From Streptomyces sp. RPA4-2 (lineage in GTDB: Bacteria > Actinomycetota > Actinomycetes > Streptomycetales > Streptomycetaceae): DNA of 64,000 nt. The notes beneath the pieces were generated by a model. It saw nothing but the letters and a program-made list of their open reading frames with translations. It was not told the DNA's origin and did no database searches. Positions 1-8,283 of this stretch are shown here, piece by piece. The position numbers were made by a program, and so were the translations under genes. The stretch spans positions 5,332,001-5,396,000 of the forward strand of contig NZ_CP050975.2 in the NCBI RefSeq assembly GCF_012273515.2, read 5' to 3'. Position 1 is the first letter of the stretch, and every line of letters begins with the position of its first letter.

Positions 1-1194
1 CCGCTGCACCACGGAGGAGTGGGCGCCATCCGGAGCCTGGGCCGCCTGGGCATACCGATGTACGCGATCACCGAGGACCGTTACACGCCTGCCGCGGCCT
101 CACGCTATCTGCGCCGTGCCTTCGTCTGGCCGACGACGGGGACGGAGGAGCCGGAGCGCCTGGTCGAGGGGCTGTTGCGGATCGGCCGTCGCATAGGGCG
201 GCCGACGGTGCTCGTCCCGACGGACGAGGAGGCCGCCGTCCTGATAGCGGAACACCAGGAGGAGCTCGCGGAGCGCTTTCTCTTTCCTCGGGTGGACGCC
301 AAACTGCCCCGCCGCCTCGCCAGCAAGCAGGGCCTGCACGAGCTGTGCGTGGAGCACGGCATTCCCAGTCCGGCGGCCGCCTTTCCCCAGTCGTACGAGG
401 AGATCGAGCGCTTCGCCGCCTCGGCCCGCTTCCCTCTCGTGGCCAAGAACCGGGAGGCGTTCGTGCGCCGCAGCCGGCCCGCGGTCAACGGGACGACGAG
501 GATCGCGACCCGGGAGGGGCTGCTGGCACTCGCCCGGGACTGGGGCGGGAACCCGGGTGTCATCCTCCAGGAGTACCTGCCCAGGGAGGAGGCGGAGGAC
601 TGGATCGTGCACGCGTACTTCGACGCGGACTCGACGCCGCTCGCGATGTTCACGGGCGTGAAAGTCCGCTCCTGGCCACCGCACGCGGGCATGACGGCGA
701 ACGCGTACGTCGTCGACAATCCGGAACTCGCGGACCTCGCCGCACGTTTCATCAAACAGATCGGCTTCAGCGGCGTCATCGACCTCGACCTGCGCTTCGA
801 CCGCCGCGACGGGCAGTACAAGCTTCTCGACTTCAACCCCCGCATGGGCGCGCAGTTCCGGCTCTTCGAGAACGAGTCGGGGATCGACGTCGTCCGGGCC
901 ATGCACCTCGACCTGACCGGGCGCACCGTTCCCGAGGGGGAACAGCGGGCCGGCCACCGGTACATCGTGGAGAACATCGACCTGCCGGCCCTGCTCGCCT
1001 ACCGGCGCAGCGGCTACACCACCCCGCACGCGCCGGCGCGCGCGAGCGGTACGGAGCTGGCCTGGCTCGCGGGTGACGACCTGCGGCCGTTCTTCACGAT
1101 GCTCGCGCGCTTCGTGCGGCCGGGCGCGAGACATCTGTACCAGCTGTGGCGGACCAACCGCCGCGGCAGCAGTACCAGTACGACCACGAAGTGA
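1..1194 (+). CDS. ATP-grasp domain protein (5' end outside window)
   Basis: This is the C-terminal bulk of an ATP-grasp ligase-like protein. The frame is open from base 1 (PLHHGGVGAIRSLGRLG), which resembles the N-terminal strand and helix of a pre-ATP-grasp domain, so the GTG at 19 is probably an internal valine and the real start lies upstream. ATP-grasp signatures are visible: a lysine-bearing strand (PLVAKNREAF), the acidic strand ILQEYLPREEAEDW, and the metal-binding LLDFNPRMGAQF near residue 275. Such proteins ligate a carboxylate to an amine using ATP, but the substrate cannot be read from sequence. The flavin oxidoreductase follows after 28 bp with its own ribosome site, so the two are probably co-transcribed. 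Confidence 0.85.
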   Translation, partial: PLHHGGVGAIRSLGRLGIPMYAITEDRYTPAAASRYLRRAFVWPTTGTEEPERLVEGLLRIGRRIGRPTVLVPTDEEAAVLIAEHQEELAERFLFPRVDAKLPRRLASKQGLHELCVEHGIPSPAAAFPQSYEEIERFAASARFPLVAKNREAFVRRSRPAVNGTTRIATREGLLALARDWGGNPGVILQEYLPREEAEDWIVHAYFDADSTPLAMFTGVKVRSWPPHAGMTANAYVVDNPELADLAARFIKQIGFSGVIDLDLRFDRRDGQYKLLDFNPRMGAQFRLFENESGIDVVRAMHLDLTGRTVPEGEQRAGHRYIVENIDLPALLAYRRSGYTTPHAPARASGTELAWLAGDDLRPFFTMLARFVRPGARHLYQLWRTNRRGSSTSTTTK

Positions 1195-1222
1195 CGGAAG
1201 AACGTCCTGGGGAGGGGACTTC

Positions 1223-2425
1223 GTGATTCATCCGGTAGCAGTCATCGGTGCGGGCCCGTTCGGCCTGTCCACCGCCGCCCATCTGCGGGCGCGCGGCATT
1301 CCGGTGCGTGTCTTCGGCCGGCCCATGGTGAGCTGGCGCGACCACATGCCCGAGGGGATGCTCCTCAAATCGACCCCGGCCGCTTCCAGCATCGACGCCC
1401 CGCAGCCGGGCCACACACTCCGTGACTACTGCGACGCCGCCGGGATACCGCGGCTCGTCACGGACGAGGACATCATCCCGGTCGAGACGTTCATCGCCTA
1501 CGGGGAGTGGTTCCAGCGGCAGCTCGTGCCCGAGCTGGAGCAGGTGCGGGTCGTCTCCGTCGACCGACGGGGCGCCGACGGATTCGAGCTGAAGCTGGAC
1601 TCGGGGGAGTCGTTCACGGCACGCGCGGTCGTCGTGGCCACCGGACTGTACGGCCTCGCCCATCTGCCGCCCGAGCTCGGTGAGGCGGCGGCGGACGGAC
1701 CGGCGCCCACCGGCCCCGTCTCGCACAGCTCCCAGCACCACGACCTCACCCGGTTCTCCGGCAGGGAACTGATCGTCGTCGGCGCGGGACAGTCCGCCCT
1801 GGAGACGGCCGCGCTGGCGGCGGAGGCGGGCGCGCAGGTGCGCGTGGTGTCCCGGGGCCGGGGCAGGGTCGCCTTCGGCGCACCGCCCTGGGGACAGCCG
1901 AAGCTGCGCCCGGAGTCGCCCTTCGGGCGCGCCTGGTCGCTGTGGGCGCTCAGCTACTACCCGCACCCCTACCGCTACCTGCCCGCCGAAGCCCGCCACT
2001 ATCTCGTCCGCCGGGTGCTCGGCCCGCTCGGCGCGTGGTGGCTCCGGGACCGCTTCGAGGGCAAGGTCGAGGTCAGCGAGATCGCCCGGATCGAGCGTGC
2101 CTCGGTCTCCGGGAGCCGCCCGGTGCTCTCCGTGCGGACCCTGGGCGGTGCGCCCGAGGAGCTCGCGGCGGACCACGTCATCGCGGCGACGGGCTATCGC
2201 GTCGACATCGCCGCGATGGACTTCCTGGGACACGCGTTGCGGACGGAGCTGGCGGTGAGCCGAGGCACCCCGAAGCTCGGTGCCGGATACCGGTCCTCGG
2301 TGCCCGGGCTGTACTTCACGGGGTTGCCGGCGGCGGCCTCGTACGGGCCGGTGATGCGGTTCGTGTGCGGGACGGAGTTCGCTTCGCCGCGATTGGCCAG
2401 GCACTTGGCGGCGGCTCACGGTTGA
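1223..2425 (+). CDS. FAD-dependent NAD(P)-binding oxidoreductase
   Basis: A flavoprotein of about 400 residues. The N-terminus carries the FAD dinucleotide fold (VAVIGAGPFGLSTAAHL, GxGxxG), and a second Rossmann motif (IVVGAGQSALETAALA) near residue 180 should bind NAD(P)H. The ATGYR motif near the C-terminus is typical of the SidA/IucD and flavin-containing monooxygenase group. The frame is open further upstream, but the GTG at 1223 is preferred because GGAGGGG lies about 8 bp upstream and the Rossmann strand begins directly after it. It follows the ATP-grasp gene closely; together they could tailor a small molecule, but that is inference. Monooxygenase versus disulfide-reductase-like chemistry cannot be decided. 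Confidence 0.85.
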   Translation: MIHPVAVIGAGPFGLSTAAHLRARGIPVRVFGRPMVSWRDHMPEGMLLKSTPAASSIDAPQPGHTLRDYCDAAGIPRLVTDEDIIPVETFIAYGEWFQRQLVPELEQVRVVSVDRRGADGFELKLDSGESFTARAVVVATGLYGLAHLPPELGEAAADGPAPTGPVSHSSQHHDLTRFSGRELIVVGAGQSALETAALAAEAGAQVRVVSRGRGRVAFGAPPWGQPKLRPESPFGRAWSLWALSYYPHPYRYLPAEARHYLVRRVLGPLGAWWLRDRFEGKVEVSEIARIERASVSGSRPVLSVRTLGGAPEELAADHVIAATGYRVDIAAMDFLGHALRTELAVSRGTPKLGAGYRSSVPGLYFTGLPAAASYGPVMRFVCGTEFASPRLARHLAAAHG

Positions 2426-2711
2426 GGCGGCGTACGGCGTCGGGTGTCCGGCGGGCGGGGCGGTGGCGGGGGCCACGGCCCCGACGCCACCGAGAGGTGA
2501 CCGGCCGTGCGCGTTCCGTAACGTGCCTGTCCACGGCGGGTGTTGAAGCCGGTGTCGCGGCGCTCTCGGGCGCCCGGCACGGCGGATCGGAGTGTGTGTG
2601 ACGTCGTCGGGCGCGCGTGGCCCGTGCGGTGAACGGCGTTGCTGACGGGATACCGGACGTCGTCCGGTTCACGCCGGGCCGATGAGTCGTCGGATCCGTA
2701 TTCTTCGGATC

Positions 2712-3539
2712 ATGGCCGCTCCGACTGCATATTCACTCATCGCCACTGACCTGGACGGAACGCTGCTGTGCGGCGACGACACGCTCTCCGACCGGACCCG
2801 GGCGGCGTTGGCGAGGGCGGTGGAGGCGGGCGCCCGCCATCTGGTCGTGACGGGGCGCCCGGCGCCGAGGGTGCGCCCGCTCCTCGGTGAACTCGGTGGT
2901 GCGGGACTGGCGGTGTGCGGGCAGGGGGCGCAGCTCTACGACGCGAGCGAGGACCGTCTGCTGTGGTCGGTGACCCTGGACAGGGAACTCGCGGAGACGG
3001 CGCTCGGAAAGATCGAGGCGGAGGTCGGGCTGCTGTACGCCGCGGTGGACCAGGACGGCGTGGACGGACTGACACTCATCGAGCCCGGCTACGTGATGCC
3101 GCACCCGACGCTTCCCGCGGCACGGGTCGGGCGCCGCGACGACCTCTGGACGGAGCCGATCAGCAAGGTGCTGCTGCGCCACCCGCTGCTGTCCGACGAC
3201 GAGTTGGCCGCGGCGGCCAGGGCAGTGGTGGGTTCCCTGGCCACCGTCACCATGTCGGGGCCCGGCACGGTCGAACTCCAGCCATGCGGGGTGACCAAGG
3301 CGACGGGCCTTGCTCTCGCCGCCGCCCATCTCGGGCTGGCCTCCGAAGCCACCATCGCCTTCGGTGACATGCCCAACGACATCCCCATGTTCGACTGGGC
3401 CGCCCACGGGGTCGCCATGGCCAACGCCCACCCGGAACTCAAGGCGGTGGCCGACGAGGTGACGCTGTCGAACGAGGACGACGGGATCGCGGTGGTGCTG
3501 GAGCGGCTGTTCCCGCTCTCCGCGCCGTGGCCCTGGTAA
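2712..3539 (+). CDS. HAD-superfamily (Cof-type) phosphatase
   Basis: A HAD hydrolase of about 275 residues. Motif I is the nucleophile site DLDGTLL at residues 10-16. Motif II is VVTGRPAPR, and motifs III/IV are the lysine of GVTKATGLALA followed by IAFGDMPNDIPMF, which binds magnesium. The large cap domain between motifs II and III fits the Cof/type IIB subgroup, which dephosphorylates sugar phosphates and similar metabolites. I chose ATG 2712 because it leaves a normal short N-terminus; ATG 2682 is an in-frame alternative, and neither has a strong ribosome site. The last codons (PWPW-stop) lie inside a 16-bp tandem repeat, so the C-terminus was shaped by that repeat. Confidence 0.85.
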   Translation: MAAPTAYSLIATDLDGTLLCGDDTLSDRTRAALARAVEAGARHLVVTGRPAPRVRPLLGELGGAGLAVCGQGAQLYDASEDRLLWSVTLDRELAETALGKIEAEVGLLYAAVDQDGVDGLTLIEPGYVMPHPTLPAARVGRRDDLWTEPISKVLLRHPLLSDDELAAAARAVVGSLATVTMSGPGTVELQPCGVTKATGLALAAAHLGLASEATIAFGDMPNDIPMFDWAAHGVAMANAHPELKAVADEVTLSNEDDGIAVVLERLFPLSAPWPW

Positions 3540-3604
3540 CCCGTGGCCCTGGTAAGCCGTGGTCCCAGTTACCCGTGGCCCTGGTTACCCGTGGCCCCGA
3601 CTAC
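3525..3604. repeat. Five tandem 16-bp units overlapping a stop codon
   Basis: Five head-to-tail 16-bp units run from 3525 to 3604. The consensus is CCGTGGCCCTGGTWAC and later units diverge by a few bases. Unit 1 encodes the final residues and TAA stop of the HAD phosphatase. Degenerate material continues to about 3660. This looks like slippage-generated DNA; no coding or hairpin role is evident. Confidence 0.85.
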
Positions 3605-3700
3605 CCGGGGCTACGGACCCCCGTTGCCCCGGTCGCCCGTCGTTCTGGCTTCCCGGGGTGCCGGAAGTCCGGTCCGGCACCCCGGTCTCGTGGCGTCCGG

Positions 3701-4468
3701 TCAGTAGGCGCCGTTGACGTTGTCGATCGAGCCGTACTTCGCCGCGGCGTAGTTGCAGGCGGCGGTGATGTTCGCGACCGGGTCGTACGAGTCCATGGAC
3801 GTGCCGGGCACGTGGTAGGCCTTGAACGTCGGGTCGATGACCTGGAGCAGGCCCTTGGAGGGGATACCGGCGGCGGCGTTGGAGTCCCAGTTGTTGATGG
3901 CCTTGGGGTTTCCGGAGGACTCCCGCATGACGTTGCGGTGGATGCCGTTGTACGTGCCCGGGATTCCGTTCTTGGCCATGATGTCCAGCGACTGCTTGAT
4001 CCAGCCGTCGAGGTCGTTCGTGTACGTCTTCGCGGCGGCGGTGGTCGCGGTCTTGACCGCCGTGGTCTTGGCCGCCGTGGTCGTGGACTTCGTGGACTTC
4101 GTGGTCTTGGCGACCGCCGCCGTGACCTTTGCCGACTTTGTGGCGTTCTGGACGGTTTTCGTGCCGACCGTCAGGGTGAGGCCCGGGCGGAGCGCCGACG
4201 GGTTGGGGCCGATGACCGCGCTGTTGGCCTCGTACAGCTTCTTCCAGCCGCCGCTGGAGGGGTACTCCCGCGCGATCTTGGCCAGGGTGTCGCCCGTGAC
4301 CACCTTGTAGGTGACGAGCTGGACGTCGGAGGCGCCCGTGGCGGCCTGTGCGCAGGTGGCGCCCAGGAGCGGGAGGGCGAGTACCGCCGCGCCCGTGCCC
4401 GCAGCGAGAATGCCGCGAACGAGGGTGCTGCGAGTCTTCGGGTGGCAGTGTCTACCTGCTGCGGCCAT
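3701..4468 (-). CDS. Secreted LysM / lytic transglycosylase-like protein
   Basis: A 255-residue exported cell-wall protein. Residues 1-42 form a signal peptide with a basic start, a hydrophobic core and a CAQA-type cleavage site. A LysM peptidoglycan-binding domain spans about 52-102 (YKVVTGDTLAKIA...RPGLTLTV). A Thr/Lys/Ala linker follows at about 105-148. The C-terminal SLT/lysozyme-like fold contains the likely catalytic glutamate E183 (MRESSGNP) and GLLQVIDPTF. The product should cleave or remodel peptidoglycan glycan strands. ATG 4468 is chosen because GAGAGG lies just upstream; the open frame extends further but through the riboswitch. Control by c-di-AMP is indicated by that leader. 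Confidence 0.9.
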   Translation of the reverse strand: MAAAGRHCHPKTRSTLVRGILAAGTGAAVLALPLLGATCAQAATGASDVQLVTYKVVTGDTLAKIAREYPSSGGWKKLYEANSAVIGPNPSALRPGLTLTVGTKTVQNATKSAKVTAAVAKTTKSTKSTTTAAKTTAVKTATTAAAKTYTNDLDGWIKQSLDIMAKNGIPGTYNGIHRNVMRESSGNPKAINNWDSNAAAGIPSKGLLQVIDPTFKAYHVPGTSMDSYDPVANITAACNYAAAKYGSIDNVNGAY

Positions 4469-4483
4469 GACGTGTTTCCTCTC

Positions 4484-4660
4484 CGGCGCCTGCGAGGTGA
4501 GCTGTCGGGTTCGGGCGGGAGCTGCCCGGCCGCACGGTGAGTGCGACTTCACCCCTAGCCGTTCCGAACTTCGGATCGGCGGCTTACCTGGGTCCCCCGC
4601 TCCTGCCGTGCGTGTGTGGTCGGGTGTGGTTCCGGTCGGCGGCAGGATTGGGCGGTCCGT
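4484..4660 (-). promoter_or_regulatory. ydaO-type c-di-AMP riboswitch
   Basis: Read on the minus strand, the leader of the LysM gene contains the conserved blocks of the ydaO/yuaA aptamer in order: GAGCGGGGGACCCA (about 4590-4603), then GGGGTGAAGTCGCACT (about 4543-4558), then CCCGAACCCGACAGCT and CACCTCGCAGGCG (about 4484-4525), followed by the GAGAGG ribosome site. Family knowledge: this aptamer binds cyclic di-AMP and in actinobacteria commonly precedes cell-wall hydrolase genes such as rpf. The 5' boundary is approximate because the first stem strand is less conserved. Confidence 0.85.
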
Positions 4661-5239
4661 CCGGAGTGACGTGAAGGTATGCGAGAGCACATGTCCGAAA
4701 CAAGCCTTGATGTCGCGGTGTAGATCGTTTTCACCAGGACATAAGGGCGGATGAATTGCCCGATTAATCCGGAATGCTTCGCTCAACTTGGCTTATGCAA
4801 ACGGGTAGTCGCTGGACGGGCTCGCGAGGTGGATGACCTTCGCGCGTGACCCAACTCACTCGATCCGGCAGGAATAAAGCGGCAATGGCGGCAAGTCGGG
4901 CATATAAGGCGCGAATAAAAGGCCGCTGAGCCCCTGGTCGGAGCCGTGCGCACCGTTCGTACGGACGGGTCTGTGCAGGGGTCGCCGTGGGGAGCCGGCC
5001 CTCGGCGGCCCTGAAGTGGAGTCCGTAGGGCCGGTGTTCGGGATGTGCGTGCCGCTTCGGGCCGGGATGAGGGCTGAACTTCGGGCCGTGTGGCCCCTGT
5101 TGGTTCTGTCCGGGGCATCCGCCCGCGTGATGCCGAAGCGCGTGACCCTCTCCTGCCCGTCCGCGAGAGCGGGCGGGTGTCCCTCGCCGGGGTCCGTCAG
5201 GGATTCACCGGTCCACGCTCTGTCCCGCGGGGCCGCCGA
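4661..5239. other. Stretch with no supported gene
   Basis: No convincing gene is seen. It should hold the promoter of the riboswitch transcript near 4680-4790, which is a relatively AT-rich stretch for this genome, and possibly decayed flank of the neighbouring CocE pseudogene. The open frames here have poor composition and no recognisable motif. Confidence 0.5.
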
Positions 5240-6523
5240 GGAGGCTGCCGGGGCTTCGGCCCGCGGCGAGTGGGATCCGCCGCCTCCGCGTCCGATGGAG
5301 GCCACCTCGTCGCCGCCCTCGCGGGTCCAGCTCGCTGGAGGGTGAAGTCCCTTGTGCCGCAGGTGACTTCGGAGCGGGACTCGCCCCGCGCGTCCCAGGC
5401 CGGTCCCGGACGACGCGGACGGATCGACCGGGAGGAGCGGGCGCGGGTGCTCAGAGGTCCGGCTTCCCGGACGGAGTACGCCCCCCGCGCGCCCTCCGTG
5501 TGGTCGAGGCCGTCCGGACGGGCACGGGTGCCGCAGTGGCGGGGACGGCTTCGTGTGATCGCGGGGTCGAACTCCCCTGCCTGCAACGTGCGTTCGAGGG
5601 AACTGGCCGACGGGTGCAGGTGAAGTCGGCCTCCGGGCCCGGCTCTGGCCAAAGCCAGGGCCGGTAGGAGGAGGAGAGGGGCAGAGGGAGGAAGGGGCGT
5701 GACGGCCGGGCGGGACGGCGCAGCCGATGGCGGTCAGGTCGAAACGTACGTTCTCCGTAGTGCTCGGCTTCGAGGGGGCCGCCCGATCACGGCGGTCGCG
5801 CACTGACAGGTGCGGGGCACCCCGAGTGACCAGGGTCGAGGCGCCGTCAAGGGCCGCGTCGCACACCGGGGCGATCACCCGGCCCCGACCCTCCCGGTGG
5901 TCCGGCGGCAGGTCCGCGTCGTCTCCGCCGGGGCGGAAGCGACCCGCGTCCACGCCGGTGTGCTGAGGGGAGCGCCCGAGCACCGGCGCACCCCGGAGCG
6001 CGTACGCGACGGGGGTGACCAAGGGGGAGGACCAGGGGGTGACGCCCACCCGGCGGCCGGGCAGGGAGGCGCAGGTCGTCGCTGGTGGGCGCGCGTCCAT
6101 GACGTAGGGGCGCGGAAAGGGCTCCGGCAGCACCGGGCCCGGCGGGAGGCTCTGGATCAGGCGCGGTACCGAGTCGCGCGGCGGGTCGTGCCAACCCGCT
6201 GCGGGTCGCGCCAACCGCCCACCGCCGGGACGGCCGCACGGTTCGGAGCCGCCCCCGTGGACGCCGCCGTCGCCCCCGTACGCGTCCTGGGCCGGGCGCG
6301 ACAGCCACGTATGGATGAACGGGTCCACCGTCTCCGGGCGGTTCACCCGGATGTCGCGCCACATCACCTGGCCGGCGTGCGCGGGGTCGGCGGTCGGGCG
6401 ACGTGGGCGAGTCCCGCGGCCTGCGTACAGCCGGGTGCCGTCCGCCGGAGGGATCCAGACGTCCTCGTGAGTCGTCTCGTAGGGGAACGCCGTACGGGTG
6501 TACATGCTGTTCTCGGTGCTCAC
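5240..6523 (-). pseudogene. Decayed CocE/NonD-family (X-Pro dipeptidyl-peptidase-like) hydrolase
   Basis: Fragments of one CocE/NonD serine hydrolase can be read in order but in different frames. The N-terminus (MYTRTAFPYETTHEDVWIP) is intact, as are VDPFIHTWLSR, GWHDPPRDSV, PVAYALRGAPV, SPQHTGVDAGRF, DADLPPDHRE and STLVTRGAPHLS in the first frame. After a shift near 5640, SASSLE, then RARPDGLDHTEGA, AYSVREAGPLSTRARS and GPAWDARGESRSEV follow. The segment between the N-terminus and VDPFIHTW is far too short, so the block carrying the nucleophile serine (GxSxGG) is deleted. Intact relatives are about 650 residues and hydrolyse peptides or esters. Many substitutions of conserved residues suggest long decay rather than sequencing error. 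Confidence 0.8.
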
Positions 6524-6818
6524 GGGTGATTCGGTTTATCTACTGCCATACCGGCCCATCAGGAACATACCGTTCGTGGTAGGCCGCCGCCCAGACGTGG
6601 GACTGCGTGGGGCCGCCTGCCTCTCGGGGGCATCGGACGCCGGGGGAGAGGGAAGTCGGGAGGAAGTCGACAGTGGGGACGGTGGGCGCTCGTGGTGATC
6701 GAAACGTGACCGGATACGCTGACTTGAGTGATGGCAGCGACACATCGACAAACCGTGTCATCGACCGAATGATCGACCGAGTTCGCCATGTGATCGTCAG
6801 CAGACAGGAGAACCTCTC

Positions 6819-7829
6819 GTGACCGTCGTCGGGCCGTTCGGGCTGAGCGTGCGGGACCAGGCTCTCGAAGCCGATGTCCAGGCCGGATTGGCGGCTGTCG
6901 AGGAGGGCTTGCTCGAAGTCACCAAGAGCGAGGTCCCCTTCATCACGGAAGCCGCGCAGCATCTCCTGCGGGCCGGCGGGAAGCGGTTCCGTCCGCTGCT
7001 CGTGATGCTCGCGGCGCAGTTCGGTGACCCCTACGCGCCGGGTGTCGTGCCCTCGGCCGTGGTCGTCGAACTGACCCATCTCGCCACGCTGTACCACGAC
7101 GACGTGATGGACGAGGCCGACGCGCGACGCGGGGTGCCCAGCGCGAACACCCGCTGGGGCAACTCGGTCGCGGTCCTCACCGGCGATTTTCTCTTCGCGC
7201 GCGCGTCGCACACGCTGGCCGACCTCGGGCCCGAGGCCGTCCGCGTCCAGGCCGAGGCGTTCGAGCGGCTGGTCACCGGACAGATCCTGGAGACGGCGGG
7301 TCCGCGTGACGGGCGGGACCCGGTCGAGCACTACCTCGACGTGCTCAGCGGCAAGACCGGTTCGCTGGTCGCCGTGGCGTGCCGGTTCGGCGCGATGATG
7401 TCCGGGGCCGACGAGACGGTCGTGGACGTGCTGACGCAGTACGGGGAGCGGCTGGGCGTGGCCTTCCAGCTGGCGGACGACGTGCTGGACATCGCGTCCG
7501 ACTCGCACGAGTCGGGCAAGACGCCCGGGACGGATCTGCGCGAGGGCATTCCCACGCTGCCGGTGCTGCGGTTGCGGGAGCGGGCGGAGCGGCTCGGTCT
7601 CGCCGAGGACATCGCACTGTGCGAGCTGCTGGACTCCGACCTCACGGACGACGACCGGCACGCCGAAGCGCTGGCCCGGCTGCGGGCGCACCCGGCGCTG
7701 GAGCAGGCGCGGCGGGACACCGTGCGGTACGCGGAGGAGGCCCGGGCCGCGGTGGCTCCGTTGCCGGAGTGCGACGCGAAGGCGGCTTTGGTGGAGCTCG
7801 TGGACGCGGTGGTGCACCGGGCGGGCTGA
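6819..7829 (+). CDS. Polyprenyl diphosphate synthase (menaquinone side chain)
   Basis: A trans-prenyltransferase of 336 residues. It condenses isopentenyl diphosphate onto an allylic diphosphate to make a long prenyl chain, probably for menaquinone. The first aspartate-rich motif is DDVMD at residues 94-98 and the second is DDVLD at 220-224. The GGKRFRP substrate loop lies near 53-59 and GKTPGTDLREG follows motif two. Small or long residues before motif one suggest a long-chain (hepta/octaprenyl-like) product, but chain length is inference. GTG 6819 is supported by AGGAG about 8 bp upstream. It stands alone, with about 290 bp upstream of it for a promoter; it supplies quinone used by the nuo complex further along. 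Confidence 0.9.
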   Translation: MTVVGPFGLSVRDQALEADVQAGLAAVEEGLLEVTKSEVPFITEAAQHLLRAGGKRFRPLLVMLAAQFGDPYAPGVVPSAVVVELTHLATLYHDDVMDEADARRGVPSANTRWGNSVAVLTGDFLFARASHTLADLGPEAVRVQAEAFERLVTGQILETAGPRDGRDPVEHYLDVLSGKTGSLVAVACRFGAMMSGADETVVDVLTQYGERLGVAFQLADDVLDIASDSHESGKTPGTDLREGIPTLPVLRLRERAERLGLAEDIALCELLDSDLTDDDRHAEALARLRAHPALEQARRDTVRYAEEARAAVAPLPECDAKAALVELVDAVVHRAG

Positions 7830-8283
7830 CGTCCTCCTCGATGTGACGTCCGTCACACGATGGGATGGATGGAGTCCAGGCTCGAATGGTTCCGTGTTGA
7901 TGCGCGGTAGCTGACGCAGGGGGCGTCAGTGGCGGCACGGGGGGAAAGCGGAAGAATGTAATCGAACGCTATGTTCGATGTGTTCCGTGCGGCCATGCGG
8001 CCGTGGTCTGTACGTTCCGTACGTTCAGTACGTGTCGCAAGGAAACCTGACCCTGGCCGGCGTCGCGATGTTCTCGGCGACCCCTACGGGTCACGGTCGG
8101 CACCGCCTCCCCGTGTCATACCGCAGGAGTACGTGGAGTTGCGTCCGGGGTCTGACGCATCTCTCCGCCCGATTTGGTCATATGGAGAGCACCACTCCTC
8201 ACCGGTTCGGGTGAGAATGGCGGCTATAGGGGTGGGGAAGCGCAGGATGGCAGGCCGCCGCCGACGACGGAGGTAAGGCACAC
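7830..8283. other. Intergenic, no supported gene
   Basis: About 450 bp between the prenyl synthase and the LolA-like gene. Short open frames here encode arginine-rich junk with no motif. A triplicated TACGT-containing stretch near 8010-8035 is the only visible pattern. It presumably holds the promoter of the downstream operon; no clear consensus is seen. Confidence 0.5.

Noticed and set aside
5197..5652. A separate small gene on the minus strand at 5197-5652
   Set aside because: Its residues match the C-terminal part of the CocE/NonD pseudogene, so it is a fragment, not an independent gene.
7971..8276. A small plus-strand frame before the LolA-like gene
   Set aside because: Arg/Ser-rich with no motif or ribosome site, and atypical codon composition.
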